The notes under the pieces: model-generated | Seen by the model: the letters and a program-made list of their open reading frames with translations, nothing else | The model's database searches: none | Told to the model about the DNA's origin: nothing | Position numbers and translations under genes: made by a program | Part shown: one piece after another, positions 8,541 to 18,504 of the stretch | Layout: every line of letters starts with the position of its first letter | Position numbering within the stretch: position 1 is the stretch's first letter | Assembly (NCBI RefSeq): GCF_000744185.1 | Contig: NZ_JQLL01000001.1 | Coordinates: 868,001-932,000, forward strand | Source: Carnobacterium funditum DSM 5970 | GTDB lineage: Bacteria; Bacillota; Bacilli; Lactobacillales; Carnobacteriaceae | Length of the DNA stretch: 64,000 nucleotides | Direction: 5' to 3'

Positions 8541-9944
8541 TTATAAACAATTTTGTTTTTTTGCATACTCAATAATTTGAGTTCCGACATCATTAGCTTG
8601 TTGAATACAGTGGTTAATACTAAATCCGGCTAAACCTTGACCTGCAATATAGACTCCTGGGTATTCATCAGACAAAATCTTTTTAGCGTGTTGAATATCT
8701 TCTTCTTGAGTGATTGTAAATTGAGGAATAGCATTAGCCCATCGTTTGATAATTCTAAACAAAGGCTTTTCAGTAATTCCTAATATAATACCTAAATCCT
8801 TTAAAATAGACTGTTCAATTTCTTTATTGCTCAAAGATACTAAGGCATCTTCTCCATCGCGACCAAAATTGACTCCGATTAAAACTTCCTCATTTCTTTT
8901 TAAAGTTGGCCATTTTTTGTCTAAGAAAACAACTGATGTAACAAAAGAATCACTTCTTCTTGGTGTTACAATTCCGAAGCCTGCTGGCATATTTTTAATG
9001 GCTTCTTTTGAAAATGCAAAAATAATGTAACCTACTGATGCTGTTTCTATTTTACTAAAAATTTTATATATTTCGGGATGATCAATCAATTTAAAATATT
9101 CGGTTATCGGAGTTGCTATACAAATTGCACTCACTCTAACTTGCTCTGTATGATTTATATCTAAGATATACATATCTTCATCATTCTTTTTAATTTCAAA
9201 AACTTTTTTTCTATACTGAATATGAGGTTTCAATATTTTTTCCAGAGCATTAGTTAATACAGATAATCCATTTTTGAAAGTCATATAGTTACCAGAACCA
9301 TCTAATAGTTCTGGATGAGCAGCTAAACCTTTTTGTAAACTGCCATACTTCATTTCAATTTCATAGATTAATTCTTTTGACGCTTTAATCCCAATTTTGT
9401 CTAAATCACTAGCGTAAATTTTGGTGAAGAACGGTTCTACAATATGTTCAACCATCTCATCTCCTAGAAGCCGTTTTAAGTAAGCACTAGTTTCTATATC
9501 TTTTTCTAACTTTTTAAAGGTATTAAAGTAACTTTTATACGTTACTATTTTCCCGCATATACTTAATAAATTCCCTTTCCATATATCTTTTCTTCTAACC
9601 GGAATGCCATTATAGGTTGGATAATTTAGTTGATATAAGCGATTATAGAAAAAGACATCTGGTTTGTTTCCTTCACTGTAGATTAGTTGATCATCTAATC
9701 CCAATTCTTTAATCAATTCTAAAGCTTCTGGATATCTTGTATCAATGGATTCAGCTCCAAGATCGATGGAACGCGTTTTCGTTTTCATGGTGTAGATTTT
9801 TCCGCCTACTTTTAAAGATCCTTCCAATATGATTAATTCAAAAGGTAAATTTTCTTTTTCAATTATTTTTTTAACACGGTACGCTGTAGTCAGACCAGTA
9901 ATACCCCCACCAATAATAGCAATTCTTTTTTTTGCCCTTTTCAT
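8541..9944 (-). CDS. hemY: HemY-like protoporphyrinogen/coproporphyrinogen oxidase
   Basis: This is a 467-residue flavoprotein of the amine-oxidase/HemY family. The FAD dinucleotide motif IAIIGGGITGLTTAYRV is at the N-terminus. The second flavin motif is SLKVGGKIYT, followed by IDLGAESID, and the C-terminal FAD segment is GVYIAGQGLAGFSINHCIQQAND. HemY/CgoX-type enzymes oxidise porphyrinogens to porphyrins in haem synthesis. The usual C-terminal SFEGVGIPDCI segment of B. subtilis HemY is replaced by GLAGFSINHCI, and no other haem gene is in the window, so the real substrate is uncertain. A GGGGAAGAAG site supports the start. The M42 gene lies 93 bases upstream without an obvious terminator. 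Confidence 0.75.
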   Translation of the reverse strand: MKRAKKRIAIIGGGITGLTTAYRVKKIIEKENLPFELIILEGSLKVGGKIYTMKTKTRSIDLGAESIDTRYPEALELIKELGLDDQLIYSEGNKPDVFFYNRLYQLNYPTYNGIPVRRKDIWKGNLLSICGKIVTYKSYFNTFKKLEKDIETSAYLKRLLGDEMVEHIVEPFFTKIYASDLDKIGIKASKELIYEIEMKYGSLQKGLAAHPELLDGSGNYMTFKNGLSVLTNALEKILKPHIQYRKKVFEIKKNDEDMYILDINHTEQVRVSAICIATPITEYFKLIDHPEIYKIFSKIETASVGYIIFAFSKEAIKNMPAGFGIVTPRRSDSFVTSVVFLDKKWPTLKRNEEVLIGVNFGRDGEDALVSLSNKEIEQSILKDLGIILGITEKPLFRIIKRWANAIPQFTITQEEDIQHAKKILSDEYPGVYIAGQGLAGFSINHCIQQANDVGTQIIEYAKKQNCL

Positions 9945-10037
9945 ATTTCTTCTTCCCCTTTAAACAGTCGAACTAATCATTGAACGTTTTCGTTAGATAA
10001 TCGAGGGCATACCATCATTAATGAATCTTTAATTGCC

Positions 10038-11120
10038 TTATCCAAATTTTATTTTTTCAATAGTTTTACTGTCCAATCTTTTTATAACCTCTGTCATCAA
10101 AGTAACTGTATTTAAATAATCATCTTCATGTATAACAGATGTGTGTGAATGGAGATACCTTGTAGCCACTGTGATTGCCAATGAAGGTATTCCATTTCTC
10201 GTCACATGTTGACTTCCTGCATCTGTTCCACCACTTGCAATTACCGTATATTGAAACGGTATATTCAACTCTTCTGCTACCCCTACGACAAAATCACGCA
10301 ATCCTTTATGAGCGACCATGGAAGCATCATAAATAATAATCTGAGGACCCTTTCCTAACTTAGAATCTGCTTCTTTATCAGTCATCCCCGGCGTATCTCC
10401 AGCAGTACCAGTATCTAGTGCAAATGCAATATCAGGATCGACTAAGTACGTTGAAGTTTTTGCTCCACGTAGCCCCACTTCTTCTTGCACGTTCCCAACA
10501 GCAAATGCCTCATTTGGATGTCCTTCACGTGCAATATTTTCCAACACTTTTAGAGTTACTGCAGTACCAATGCGATTGTCCCAGGCTTTTGCTAATAAAA
10601 ATTTAGATTGATTCAATCGTTTAAATTCAATATACGGAGTTACCATATCTCCTGGTTTCACACCCCAAGATAATGCTTCTTCTTTATTTGTTGCACCTAT
10701 GTCAATAAACATGTCTTTAATATCATATGCTTTATTTCTTACTTCTGTCGTCAATACATGAGGTGGCTTACATCCAATAACTCCATGTAACGTTTTTTCT
10801 TTTGAAGTCGTTATCTGAACTTGTTGAGCTAACATCACTTGAGACCACCATCCACCAAGTGTTTGAAATTTTATAAACCCTTCTTCAGTAATCGCTGTAA
10901 CCATAAAACCGACTTCGTCTAAATGGCTTGCAAACAATACTTTAGGACCAGTTTCATCCCCAATATGTTTGGCAATGACGCTTCCTAACCCGTCATACGA
11001 TATTGAAGAAGTTGATTTTTCAGCATATTTGACAAATACCTCTCGTACTTCTTTTTCGTTTCCAGGTACACCTCTAGCATCTGTTAACTCTTGTAACATT
11101 ATTAGTTCTTTATCGTTCAT
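10038..11120 (-). CDS. M42 family aminopeptidase (YhfE/FrvX-like)
   Basis: This 360-residue cytoplasmic metallo-aminopeptidase has the full M42 set: [10 protein letters not shown] (first metal His/Asp), [10 protein letters not shown] (bridging Asp), [11 protein letters not shown] (catalytic and ligand Glu), ALDTGTAG (Asp) and RYLHSHTSV (His). Such enzymes trim N-terminal residues from peptides and form large tetrahedral dodecamers. It lies between the oppA genes and the HemY-like gene, so it may process peptides imported by Opp. A GGAGGTC site supports the start. A second M42 gene lies at 32.5 kb and the two are clearly diverged. Confidence 0.9.
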   Translation of the reverse strand: MNDKELIMLQELTDARGVPGNEKEVREVFVKYAEKSTSSISYDGLGSVIAKHIGDETGPKVLFASHLDEVGFMVTAITEEGFIKFQTLGGWWSQVMLAQQVQITTSKEKTLHGVIGCKPPHVLTTEVRNKAYDIKDMFIDIGATNKEEALSWGVKPGDMVTPYIEFKRLNQSKFLLAKAWDNRIGTAVTLKVLENIAREGHPNEAFAVGNVQEEVGLRGAKTSTYLVDPDIAFALDTGTAGDTPGMTDKEADSKLGKGPQIIIYDASMVAHKGLRDFVVGVAEELNIPFQYTVIASGGTDAGSQHVTRNGIPSLAITVATRYLHSHTSVIHEDDYLNTVTLMTEVIKRLDSKTIEKIKFG

Positions 11121-11207
11121 ATAAAATGACCTCCAGTATATAATAGTTATATATACTATATCATTTTAAATCATAAAAGAGGAACCCTTTTTCATACAAT
11201 GAACTTA

Positions 11208-11248
11208 AAAAAGCAAGAAGAAAGTTTTACCACTCTTCTTGCTTCTTT
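11208..11248 (-). terminator. Terminator of oppA (copy 1)
   Basis: A stem of about 12 bp (AAGCAAGAAGA with its complement, loop of about 12) with a T-rich tail, about 30 bases after the oppA stop. Confidence 0.85.
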
Positions 11249-11277
11249 ATTCATTTATTTTATCTTAAAACAAACTA

Positions 11278-12930
11278 TTATTCTGCGATTGAAGCCCATT
11301 TAAATGAATACTCAGGCCCTACTAAGTGTGTCCCTACATCTTTAACGTATGGTTTTCTCAATATTGCATTATAACGTTGGTAGATTGGTCCGATAGCCGC
11401 TTCTTCTAATAATATTTTTTCAGCACTAAGCATATCAGCCCATCTTTTTTCTGGATCATCAAGATCTGTGGTTCCGATTTTTTCAATTAATGCATCATAT
11501 TCTGGGATAGAAATACTAGCTTTGTTATTTGAGTTTCCTGTTTTGAATAATTCAAGGAAGTTAATTGGATCAGCATAGTCTGCTCCCCATCCTGCCATTT
11601 GAATATCATAATCTTGACGCTGATTTACATCGAGTCGAACATTAAACGGAACTGAACGAATGTTTATTTTTAAACCAGGAAGATTTTGCATTAATTGACC
11701 TTGCATGAATTCTGAAGATTTTTTTGCATTCTCAGAATCATCTGAAAGTAATTCTAATTCTACTGAATCCATTCCTAATTCTGCAAGGCCTTTTTTCATA
11801 TAATCTTGTGCTGCTTTGATATCATAGCTTAATAAATCCCCATTTTCTTCACGGTAGTCTTCGTCTGTTGAAGGATTTTTAGCTAGCCCTTCTGGAACTA
11901 ATCCGTTAGCAGGTAACGATCCATTTTGTAGAACTGTATTAGCATAAGATTCTTTGTCAAATCCTATTGAGATAGCTTTACGAATGTTTTCATTCGCTAA
12001 AGCTGTTGGCTCTCCATTGCGCTCTTGGTTGTATTTAAAATAGAAAACAGAAGATGTTGGAACAGACTCCAAATCAGGATCTCCTTTTTTTGTTTGTACA
12101 TATTCACCAGATAATTTAATTGTATCTACTTCACCTGCATCGTATAAATTAATAGCAGTAGAGGTTTCTTTTACAACATCCACATTAATTCCTTCTAATT
12201 CAACAGTATCTGCATCCCAATAATCAGCATTTTTTTCGTAAGACCAGCTTAAGCCAGTACCATCCCAGTCTGTTAAAACGAATGGTCCATTATAAATTGC
12301 ATTATCGCTATCTGATGCATATTTATTTCCTTTATCTGTTACGTACGTTTCATTTTGAGGTAAGAACATGGATAATGATAGCAAGTCTTTAAAATAAGGT
12401 ACTTTAGATTCTAATTGTATTTCCAATGTTTTTTCATCAATTGCTTTTACTCCTAGTTCTTCTGGTTCCATTTCTCCTTTATTAACTTCAGAAGCGTTTT
12501 TAACGATTCCTCCCATCATATAAGCAGACTGAGACCCAGTACTTGGATTAACTAATCGACGCCATGAAAAAACAAAGTCATTAGCAGTAACAGGATCTCC
12601 GTTAGACCATTGTGCGTCTTCTCTTATTTTAAAAGTATACGTTAAACCGTCTTCACTAATAGTAGGCTCTTCGGAAGCCATAGCAAGTTCAGGTTTGTTA
12701 TCTAAATTCAATCGATACAATCCTTCCATTACATTGTTCATAACTGTAGAACCCACTGTATCGGTGTTTAAAACTGAATCCATTGTTGGTATTTCAGCTG
12801 TTTCAACTAAATTCAATTCTTTAGTTGTTTTTCCATCGTCAGAACTTGAATTATTTGATCCACAAGCAACTAAAACAGTTGTAGATAATAATGTAATACC
12901 CAATAAACTTAATAATTTCATATTTTTCAT
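11278..12930 (-). CDS. oppA: Oligopeptide-binding lipoprotein OppA (copy 1)
   Basis: This family 5 extracellular solute-binding protein captures peptides for OppBCDF. I place the start at MKNMKLLSLLGITLL (550 residues): a GGGGGAAA site sits just upstream and the same site precedes the neighbouring paralogue. The signal peptide ends in the lipobox VLVACGS, so the mature protein is lipid-anchored through Cys. SBP_bac_5 signatures include TYTFKIREDAQWSNGDPVTANDFVFSW at about 110-135. It is about 60 percent identical by eye to the gene just upstream, implying tandem duplication, and each copy has its own terminator. Confidence 0.92.
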   Translation of the reverse strand: MKNMKLLSLLGITLLSTTVLVACGSNNSSSDDGKTTKELNLVETAEIPTMDSVLNTDTVGSTVMNNVMEGLYRLNLDNKPELAMASEEPTISEDGLTYTFKIREDAQWSNGDPVTANDFVFSWRRLVNPSTGSQSAYMMGGIVKNASEVNKGEMEPEELGVKAIDEKTLEIQLESKVPYFKDLLSLSMFLPQNETYVTDKGNKYASDSDNAIYNGPFVLTDWDGTGLSWSYEKNADYWDADTVELEGINVDVVKETSTAINLYDAGEVDTIKLSGEYVQTKKGDPDLESVPTSSVFYFKYNQERNGEPTALANENIRKAISIGFDKESYANTVLQNGSLPANGLVPEGLAKNPSTDEDYREENGDLLSYDIKAAQDYMKKGLAELGMDSVELELLSDDSENAKKSSEFMQGQLMQNLPGLKINIRSVPFNVRLDVNQRQDYDIQMAGWGADYADPINFLELFKTGNSNNKASISIPEYDALIEKIGTTDLDDPEKRWADMLSAEKILLEEAAIGPIYQRYNAILRKPYVKDVGTHLVGPEYSFKWASIAE

Positions 12931-13066
12931 ATTTGTTTCCCCCTGATTCATCGATTGTTTCATACTTACTTTTTACATAAGAATAATACACTTGATTCTA
13001 TCATCATGAGGAAAATGGCGCAAATCATCATCATGTATTTTTAATGAATATATTAGTGTTTTCACA

Positions 13067-13102
13067 TAAAAAAAAGAAGCAAGTAAACCTGCTTCTTTTT
13101 TA
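13067..13102 (-). terminator. Terminator of oppA (copy 2)
   Basis: A stem AAAAAAGAAGCA with its complement, 8-base loop and T-run, 17 bases past the stop of the second oppA. Confidence 0.85.
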
Positions 13103-13118
13103 TCTATACATTTACTTA

Positions 13119-14798
13119 TTATTTTCCGTCTACATAAGCCCATTTGTATGAGTATTCTGCTCCAACTAAGTGAGCAGCGATATCTTTTACGTATGGTTTT
13201 TCTAAAACAGAGTTATAACGTTGATAAATTGGTGCGATCCCAGCTGTATCCATCAGAATTTTTTCAGCATCTAACATGCCAACCCAACGCTCTTCTAAAT
13301 TTTCTACTTCGCTTAGAGAACTCTTAATTAAAGCATCGTATTCATCATTAGCATAACTCGATTTATTGTTCCCATTATCTGAAGCAAATAATTCTAAGAA
13401 ATTAATTGGGTCCGCGTAGTCTGCACCCCATCCAGACATTTGGATATCATAATCTTGTTTTGAATCTGCTTCTAAACGAACCTTGAAAGGTACATTACGT
13501 AATGTAATTTCTAAATTAGGTAAATTTTGAGTTAATTGACCTTGCATATATTCTAGAGATTTTTTAGCATTTTCTCCATCATCTCCAAGAATTTCTAACG
13601 TAATGCTATCTTTACCAATTTCTTCTAAACCTTTTTCAAAGTATTTTTGCGCTTCTTCTACATTAAATTCTAATAAGTCTCCATTTTGATCACGGAAATC
13701 TTCACCGGTATCTGGATCAACCGCTAGTCCTTGAGGAACTAAACCATTAGCTGGTAAAGAACCATTTTGTAAAACAGTTTTAGCATAAGCCTCTTTATCA
13801 AAAGCCATTGCAAGTCCTTTACGGATATTTTCGTTAGCTAAATCCGTTTCTTCACCATTTCTTTCTTGATTAAATTTGAAATAGAAAACAGATGATGTTG
13901 GTTCAACCAGTAAATCTTCATTATCTTTTTGAGTCTGTACGTATTCTCCTGTCAACTTCATCCGGTCAATCCCGCCAGTATCATATAAATTCAAAGCTGT
14001 TGAAGTTTCTTTTACTACGTCAAAATTGATTGTATCTAATTTAACGCTTTCTGCATCCCAGTAGTCTTCATTCTTTTGATAGACCCAGCTCAAGCCTGTT
14101 CCGTCCCATTCTGTTAAAGTAAATGGACCGTTATAGATTAAATTATCACTATTTGACGCAAAATCATCACCTAACTCTTCAACATAAGCTTGATTTTGTG
14201 GGTAATACATTGGTAATGTCAACAAGTCCTTAAAGTAAGGAACAGCACGAACTAATTTAACTTCAAGTGTTTTTTCATCTATCGCTTTAGCTCCAAGCTC
14301 ACTTGGTTCTTTTTCTCCATTGATAATTTCAGTTGCATTTTCAACAACATCTTGGATCATATAATTATAAGCAGCGGCAACCGTTGGGTCAGATAATCTT
14401 TGCCATGCATAGACAAAATCACCTGCAGTAACTGGGTCGCCATTTGACCAATTTGCATCTTCTCTAATTTTAAATGTATATGTTAAATTATCTTCACTAA
14501 CTTCTGGTTCTGCTTCAAGCATTCCTAAAACAAGCTTACCATCTAGTCCTTGACGATAAAGTCCTTCAAAAACGTTATTCATCACATTCCCGCCGACTAC
14601 GTCTGTATTTAAGACAGAATCCATTGTTGGAATTTCGCCACTTTCTATCAAATTAAGTACTTGTTCGCTATCCATACCATTATTATTTGACTTTGAAGAA
14701 GAAGTATCTTCACTATCCGTTCCGCCGCCGCAAGCTGCCAACAACAAGGCAGAAGTTGCAGTAATACCAAGCAAACTCAACATTTTATTTCTTTTCAT
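13119..14798 (-). CDS. oppA: Oligopeptide-binding lipoprotein OppA (copy 2)
   Basis: The 559-residue paralogue of the adjacent gene has signal peptide MKRNKMLSLLGITATSALLLAACGG with lipobox LAACG. The Ser/Asp/Asn-rich linker after the Cys is typical of Gram-positive lipoproteins. The central block YTFKIREDANWSNGDPVTAGDF and the C-terminal SGWGADYADPINFLELF are shared with copy 1. Differences cluster in loops such as LSDPTVAAAYNYMIQD, which might change peptide preference. A GGGGGAAAACA ribosome site precedes the ATG. Confidence 0.93.
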   Translation of the reverse strand: MKRNKMLSLLGITATSALLLAACGGGTDSEDTSSSKSNNNGMDSEQVLNLIESGEIPTMDSVLNTDVVGGNVMNNVFEGLYRQGLDGKLVLGMLEAEPEVSEDNLTYTFKIREDANWSNGDPVTAGDFVYAWQRLSDPTVAAAYNYMIQDVVENATEIINGEKEPSELGAKAIDEKTLEVKLVRAVPYFKDLLTLPMYYPQNQAYVEELGDDFASNSDNLIYNGPFTLTEWDGTGLSWVYQKNEDYWDAESVKLDTINFDVVKETSTALNLYDTGGIDRMKLTGEYVQTQKDNEDLLVEPTSSVFYFKFNQERNGEETDLANENIRKGLAMAFDKEAYAKTVLQNGSLPANGLVPQGLAVDPDTGEDFRDQNGDLLEFNVEEAQKYFEKGLEEIGKDSITLEILGDDGENAKKSLEYMQGQLTQNLPNLEITLRNVPFKVRLEADSKQDYDIQMSGWGADYADPINFLELFASDNGNNKSSYANDEYDALIKSSLSEVENLEERWVGMLDAEKILMDTAGIAPIYQRYNSVLEKPYVKDIAAHLVGAEYSYKWAYVDGK

Positions 14799-14865
14799 AT
14801 TGTTTTCCCCCTGTTTTTATATTATAAAAATTTCTTTATGAGATAAATATTAGTTTACTCAAATA

Positions 14866-14894
14866 ATTCTATCATCTTATTATCATTTAAGCAA
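14866..14894 (-). promoter_or_regulatory. Promoter of oppA (copy 2)
   Basis: TTGCTT, 17-base spacer, TAGAAT on the minus strand, leaving a leader of about 60 bases before the start codon. Confidence 0.6.
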
Positions 14895-15071
14895 CACGTT
14901 TATTCATTATTTATTACATTTGTTTTTGAAAAAATATTTGAATTCTACTATTTCGAAGAATAATCAATAATAGTACTTCAATCTTCTTGAGATGTGGGAC
15001 CTCTTACCTCCTCCATGGTGAATGAGGGTGATTCATTTAACAGTTGCATTTTTTTCTGGTCTACTTTAACA
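14895..15071. other. Spacer between oppA and rplT
   Basis: Mostly AT-rich non-coding DNA, with one GC-richer patch at about 14,990-15,045. On the minus strand this patch contains a purine run (GGAGGAGGTAAGAGG) and a possible 10-codon frame (MNHPHSPWRR) lacking its own ribosome site. No larger gene was found. Confidence 0.35.
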
Positions 15072-15107
15072 AAAAGAGGTTAGGACAATTTATTGTCCTA
15101 ACCTCTT
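15072..15107 (-). terminator. Terminator of infC-rpmI-rplT
   Basis: A perfect stem AAGAGGTTAGGACAAT with its complement around a 3-base loop, with a T-run on the minus strand, ten bases after the rplT stop. Confidence 0.9.
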
Positions 15108-15116
15108 ACTTATCAT

Positions 15117-15479
15117 TTATTTATTTTCTAGAGCTGTTTTTGCTTGTTCAGTTAGTGCTGTAAAAACTGCTGCATCTGTAACAGCAATATCCGCTAACAT
15201 TTTACGGTTGATATCAATTTCAGCTAACTTAAGACCGTGCATGAATGTGCTATAGCTCATGTTATTTAGACGAGCTGCTGCATTAATACGAGCAATCCAT
15301 AATTTACGGAAATCACGTTTCTTTTGACGGCGATCTCTATATGCATATTGATAAGACTTCATTACTGCTTGCTTAGATACTTTAAATAAAGTATGTTTTG
15401 AACCATAATAACCTTTTGCTAATTTTAATATTCTTTTGTGACGTTTACGAGTAACCGTCCCACCTTTAACACGTGGCAT
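15117..15479 (-). CDS. rplT: 50S ribosomal protein L20
   Basis: The 120-residue L20 begins [26 protein letters not shown], the highly basic N-terminal extension that threads into 23S rRNA, and contains the globular domain from about residue 60 ([23 protein letters not shown]). L20 is needed early in large-subunit assembly and represses its own operon by binding the mRNA leader. It is third in infC-rpmI-rplT, 92 bases after rpmI. Confidence 0.98.
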   Translation of the reverse strand: MPRVKGGTVTRKRHKRILKLAKGYYGSKHTLFKVSKQAVMKSYQYAYRDRRQKKRDFRKLWIARINAAARLNNMSYSTFMHGLKLAEIDINRKMLADIAVTDAAVFTALTEQAKTALENK

Positions 15480-15571
15480 ATTAATTTCCTCCTCGAAGAT
15501 GTTTCCTTTTTAGAAAACTCTTATACATAATTGTCTTTATTATTTTATTGTTCTTAAAAACTATTCAATAA

Positions 15572-15769
15572 TTACCAGTTAGCTAATTGTTGACGAATAC
15601 GTTTCATATCGCTTGATGAAACCATAGTTGCTTTACGTAATTTACGTTTTTGTTTTTGAGATTTATTTGCGAACATATGGCTTGTTTTTGCGTGATGACG
15701 TTTTAATCCACCATTACCTGTTCTTTTGAATCGTTTAGCTGATCCACGGTGTGTTTTTTGTTTTGGCAT
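15572..15769 (-). CDS. rpmI: 50S ribosomal protein L35
   Basis: L35 has 65 residues, very basic, starting [24 protein letters not shown], with [23 protein letters not shown] following. It is a large-subunit protein encoded between infC and rplT, with 24 bases to infC. An AGGAGG site precedes the ATG. Confidence 0.98.
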   Translation of the reverse strand: MPKQKTHRGSAKRFKRTGNGGLKRHHAKTSHMFANKSQKQKRKLRKATMVSSSDMKRIRQQLANW

Positions 15770-15793
15770 TATTTTTTCCTCCTTAAAATACTC

Positions 15794-16309
15794 TTACTTT
15801 TCAGTTTTTGGTGCTAAAATCAAGAACATACTACGTCCGTCCATTTTAGCAGCTGATTCAATACTAGCAATGTCAGCTGTTTCTAACGCTAATCGATCTA
15901 AAACTTTTTTACCAATCTCTTTATGAGTTATGGCACGACCTTTAAAGCGAATAGATGCCTTAACTTTGTCTCCTTTTTCAAGGAACTTACGCGCATTGCG
16001 TAATTTCGTATTAAAGTCATTTAAATCAATTGTTGGACTTAAACGTACTTCTTTAAGACTGACTATTTTTTGGTTTTTACGGGCTTCACGTTCTTTTTTC
16101 TGTTGTTCAAAACGGAACTTACCATAATCCATAATACGTGCTACGGGTGGTTTTGCTGTTGGAGCTACTAGAACTAAGTCTAAGTTTTCTGCTTCTGCAA
16201 TTGACAATGCTTCACTCTTGGTTTTAAGTCCAAGTTGGTCACCATTACTACCTATAACGCGCAATTCACGTGCACGAATGCCGTCATTTACCATCATATC
16301 TTTTGCTAT
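15794..16309 (-). CDS. infC: Translation initiation factor IF-3
   Basis: IF-3 binds the 30S subunit, prevents premature 50S joining and discriminates against non-canonical start codons. The N domain runs from [19 protein letters not shown], with linker around [13 protein letters not shown], and the C domain contains [31 protein letters not shown] place the start at an ATA codon: it lies 7 bases after GGAGGTG and aligns with the AUU start reported for Geobacillus IF-3 (MSKDFIINEQIRARE against [15 protein letters not shown]). An in-frame ATG two codons upstream (16,313-16,315) is the conventional alternative but nearly touches the ribosome site. Confidence 0.92.
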   Translation of the reverse strand: MAKDMMVNDGIRARELRVIGSNGDQLGLKTKSEALSIAEAENLDLVLVAPTAKPPVARIMDYGKFRFEQQKKEREARKNQKIVSLKEVRLSPTIDLNDFNTKLRNARKFLEKGDKVKASIRFKGRAITHKEIGKKVLDRLALETADIASIESAAKMDGRSMFLILAPKTEK

Positions 16310-16315
16310 GGTCAT

Positions 16316-16495
16316 ACACCTCCATTAGATTTGAGAGAAAGAACAGCAGAAAAATAGGCGAATTCACAATGAACTCGCCTATAAATAATTTCCAACTTAC
16401 GCCATGCGTAAGCTATCATCGTTTATATCTAGCCCAGAGACTTTTAGTCAACTCAGGCGAGAAGCGAGGGCTCCTGCTTTATTTTCTCAACTTTC
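16316..16495 (-). promoter_or_regulatory. Ribosomal protein L20-type leader of infC-rpmI-rplT
   Basis: The transcript leader of about 180 bases is GC-richer than its surroundings and contains several paired segments, for example GCTTACGCATGGCGTAAGT. It ends in a terminator-like hairpin before infC. Position and operon match the L20 leader described in Bacillus, where L20 binding shifts the RNA to a terminated form. Assignment is by position and structure; a covariance-model search was not possible here. Confidence 0.65.
16350..16382 (-). terminator. Attenuator hairpin in the infC leader
   Basis: The stem ATAGGCGA(G) with its complement and a short loop is followed on the minus strand by a TTTTT run, about 40 bases before the infC start. 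It would act as a conditional terminator. Confidence 0.7.
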
Positions 16496-16497
16496 TA

Positions 16498-16525
16498 ATT
16501 ATATCACGAATTTTTTTTTTGTAAA
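16498..16525 (-). promoter_or_regulatory. Promoter of infC-rpmI-rplT
   Basis: TTTACA, 16-base A/T spacer and TATAAT with an extended TGA element on the minus strand. It overlaps the end of thrS closely (thrS stop at 16,529), and no terminator separates them. Confidence 0.7.
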
Positions 16526-16528
16526 CCA

Positions 16529-18466
16529 TTAACGACTAAAATTTTTAATTTCTATTTTTGTTTTTTCTAAATACTCTTCTAAATCAATTACTTGAGTTGT
16601 TTTTTCACCATATTTACGAACGGCTACTGTTGAGTTCGTTACCTCATCATCCCCTACAACTAATTGATAAGGAATTTTTTGTGTCTGCGAAGCGCGAATT
16701 TTGTAACCCATTTTTTCATTCCGATCATCGACCTCGACACGCATACCTAATAAATTCATTTTATTTTTTATATCATAAGCATAATCAGAGTGAAGTTCTA
16801 AATTAACTGGAATAATCGTTGCTTGTACAGGAGCTAGCCATGTGGGAAATGCTCCTTTATATTCTTCTATTAAATAAGCTACAAAACGTTCCATTGTTGA
16901 AACAATCCCGCGATGAATAACAACAGGACGATGTGTGTTCTCGCCATCTTCTCCAACATAAGTTAAATCAAATCTTTCAGGCAACAAGAAGTCTAACTGG
17001 ATAGTAGACAGTGTTTCTTCAACCCCAATAGCTGTCTTAACTAATACATCTAGTTTTGGACCATAAAAAGCTGCTTCTCCCTCAGCTTCAAAATAATCTA
17101 GTTGTTTTTCATCCATTGCATCTTTAATCATTTTTTGAGCTTTTTCCCACATTGCATCATCATCAAAATATTTATCTGTATTTTCAGGATCCCTATAACT
17201 TAAACGGAAACGGTAATCCGTAATATTAAAATCTTCGTACACAGCTAACATTAATTCAATCGTACGCAAGAATTCTTCTTGAATTTGATCAGGGCGTACA
17301 AACGTGTGCCCGTCATTTAAAGTCATCTCGCGCACGCGTTGTAAACCTGAAAGTGCGCCACTTTTTTCATAACGGTGCATTTGTCCTAATTCAGCAATTC
17401 TAATTGGCAACTCACGGTAACTATGAATGTCGTTCTTATAAACCATCATATGATGTGGACAGTTCATTGGACGCAATACCAACATCTCGCCATCACCCAT
17501 ATCCATTGGTGGGAACATATCATCATGGTAGTGATCCCAATGACCAGAAGTTTTATACAAGTTTACATCAGCTAAAACTGGTGTATAAACATGTTGATAC
17601 CCTAAACTAATTTCACGATCTGTAATGTAGCGTTCAACTACTCGTCGAATCGTTGCACCTTTTGGAAGCCAAAAAGGCAATCCAGAACCTACTTCAGGTG
17701 AAATCATAAATAAATCTAATTCTTTACCTAATTTACGGTGATCGCGTAATTTCGCTTCCTCACGCATTTGTAAAAATTCTTTTAAAGCTTTTTTATCAAA
17801 AAAAGCTGTCCCATAAATACGTTGCATCATTTTATTATCTGAATTACCTCTCCAGTAAGCTCCAGCAAGGGATAACAGTTTGAAAACTTGAATTCTACCT
17901 GTAGTTGGAACGTGGACGCCACGACATAAATCAACAAAGTCACCTTGACTATACACGGTAATTTTTTCGTCTTCAGGTAAGGCTGTAATCAATTCCACTT
18001 TATAAGAATCATCTTTAAAAACATCCAATGCTTCTGCGCGAGTTAATTCTTTGCGAACAATTGGGTTATTTTCTTTAACAATTGCCATCATTTCTGCTTC
18101 AATTTTTGGTAAATCATCTTCTGTAATTGGTGTTTGAGTATCTGAATCATAATAAAAACCTGTATCGATTGCTGGTCCTACACCAAATTTAATATCAGGA
18201 TACAATCTTCTCAAAGCATTTGCCATTAAATGAGCGCTTGAGTGACGGATTATCTGTAAAGCATCTTCATGGTCTGGCGTAATGATTTCTAATGTGCCGT
18301 TTTCTTCTAATGGTCGACTGTAATCCACAAGTTTGCCATTAAATTTTCCTGCTAACCCTTTTTTCGCTAATCCTTTACTGATGCTTTCAGCCACATCTTT
18401 TGTTGAAACACCTTCTGGCATTACCTTTTCTGCACCATCAGGCAAAATAATTTTAATATCTGACAT
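16529..18466 (-). CDS. thrS: Threonyl-tRNA synthetase
   Basis: This class II synthetase charges tRNA-Thr. Domains are the N-terminal TGS domain ([20 protein letters not shown]), the editing domain with [16 protein letters not shown] and FYYD, the catalytic core with [36 protein letters not shown], and the C-terminal anticodon-binding domain. The chosen ATG gives 645 residues beginning [11 protein letters not shown], nine bases after GGAGG. A frame seven codons longer would contain that site inside it. Expression is controlled by an upstream T-box. Confidence 0.97.
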   Translation of the reverse strand: MSDIKIILPDGAEKVMPEGVSTKDVAESISKGLAKKGLAGKFNGKLVDYSRPLEENGTLEIITPDHEDALQIIRHSSAHLMANALRRLYPDIKFGVGPAIDTGFYYDSDTQTPITEDDLPKIEAEMMAIVKENNPIVRKELTRAEALDVFKDDSYKVELITALPEDEKITVYSQGDFVDLCRGVHVPTTGRIQVFKLLSLAGAYWRGNSDNKMMQRIYGTAFFDKKALKEFLQMREEAKLRDHRKLGKELDLFMISPEVGSGLPFWLPKGATIRRVVERYITDREISLGYQHVYTPVLADVNLYKTSGHWDHYHDDMFPPMDMGDGEMLVLRPMNCPHHMMVYKNDIHSYRELPIRIAELGQMHRYEKSGALSGLQRVREMTLNDGHTFVRPDQIQEEFLRTIELMLAVYEDFNITDYRFRLSYRDPENTDKYFDDDAMWEKAQKMIKDAMDEKQLDYFEAEGEAAFYGPKLDVLVKTAIGVEETLSTIQLDFLLPERFDLTYVGEDGENTHRPVVIHRGIVSTMERFVAYLIEEYKGAFPTWLAPVQATIIPVNLELHSDYAYDIKNKMNLLGMRVEVDDRNEKMGYKIRASQTQKIPYQLVVGDDEVTNSTVAVRKYGEKTTQVIDLEEYLEKTKIEIKNFSR

Positions 18467-18504
18467 AATCATATTCCTCCATTTCATTCATTTATATTAA
18501 AAAT

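Noticed and set aside
14985-15000. T-box-like GTGGGACC element upstream of oppA
   Set aside because: No GGGTGGNACCNCG core, no adjoining terminator and no aminoacyl-tRNA or amino acid gene downstream.
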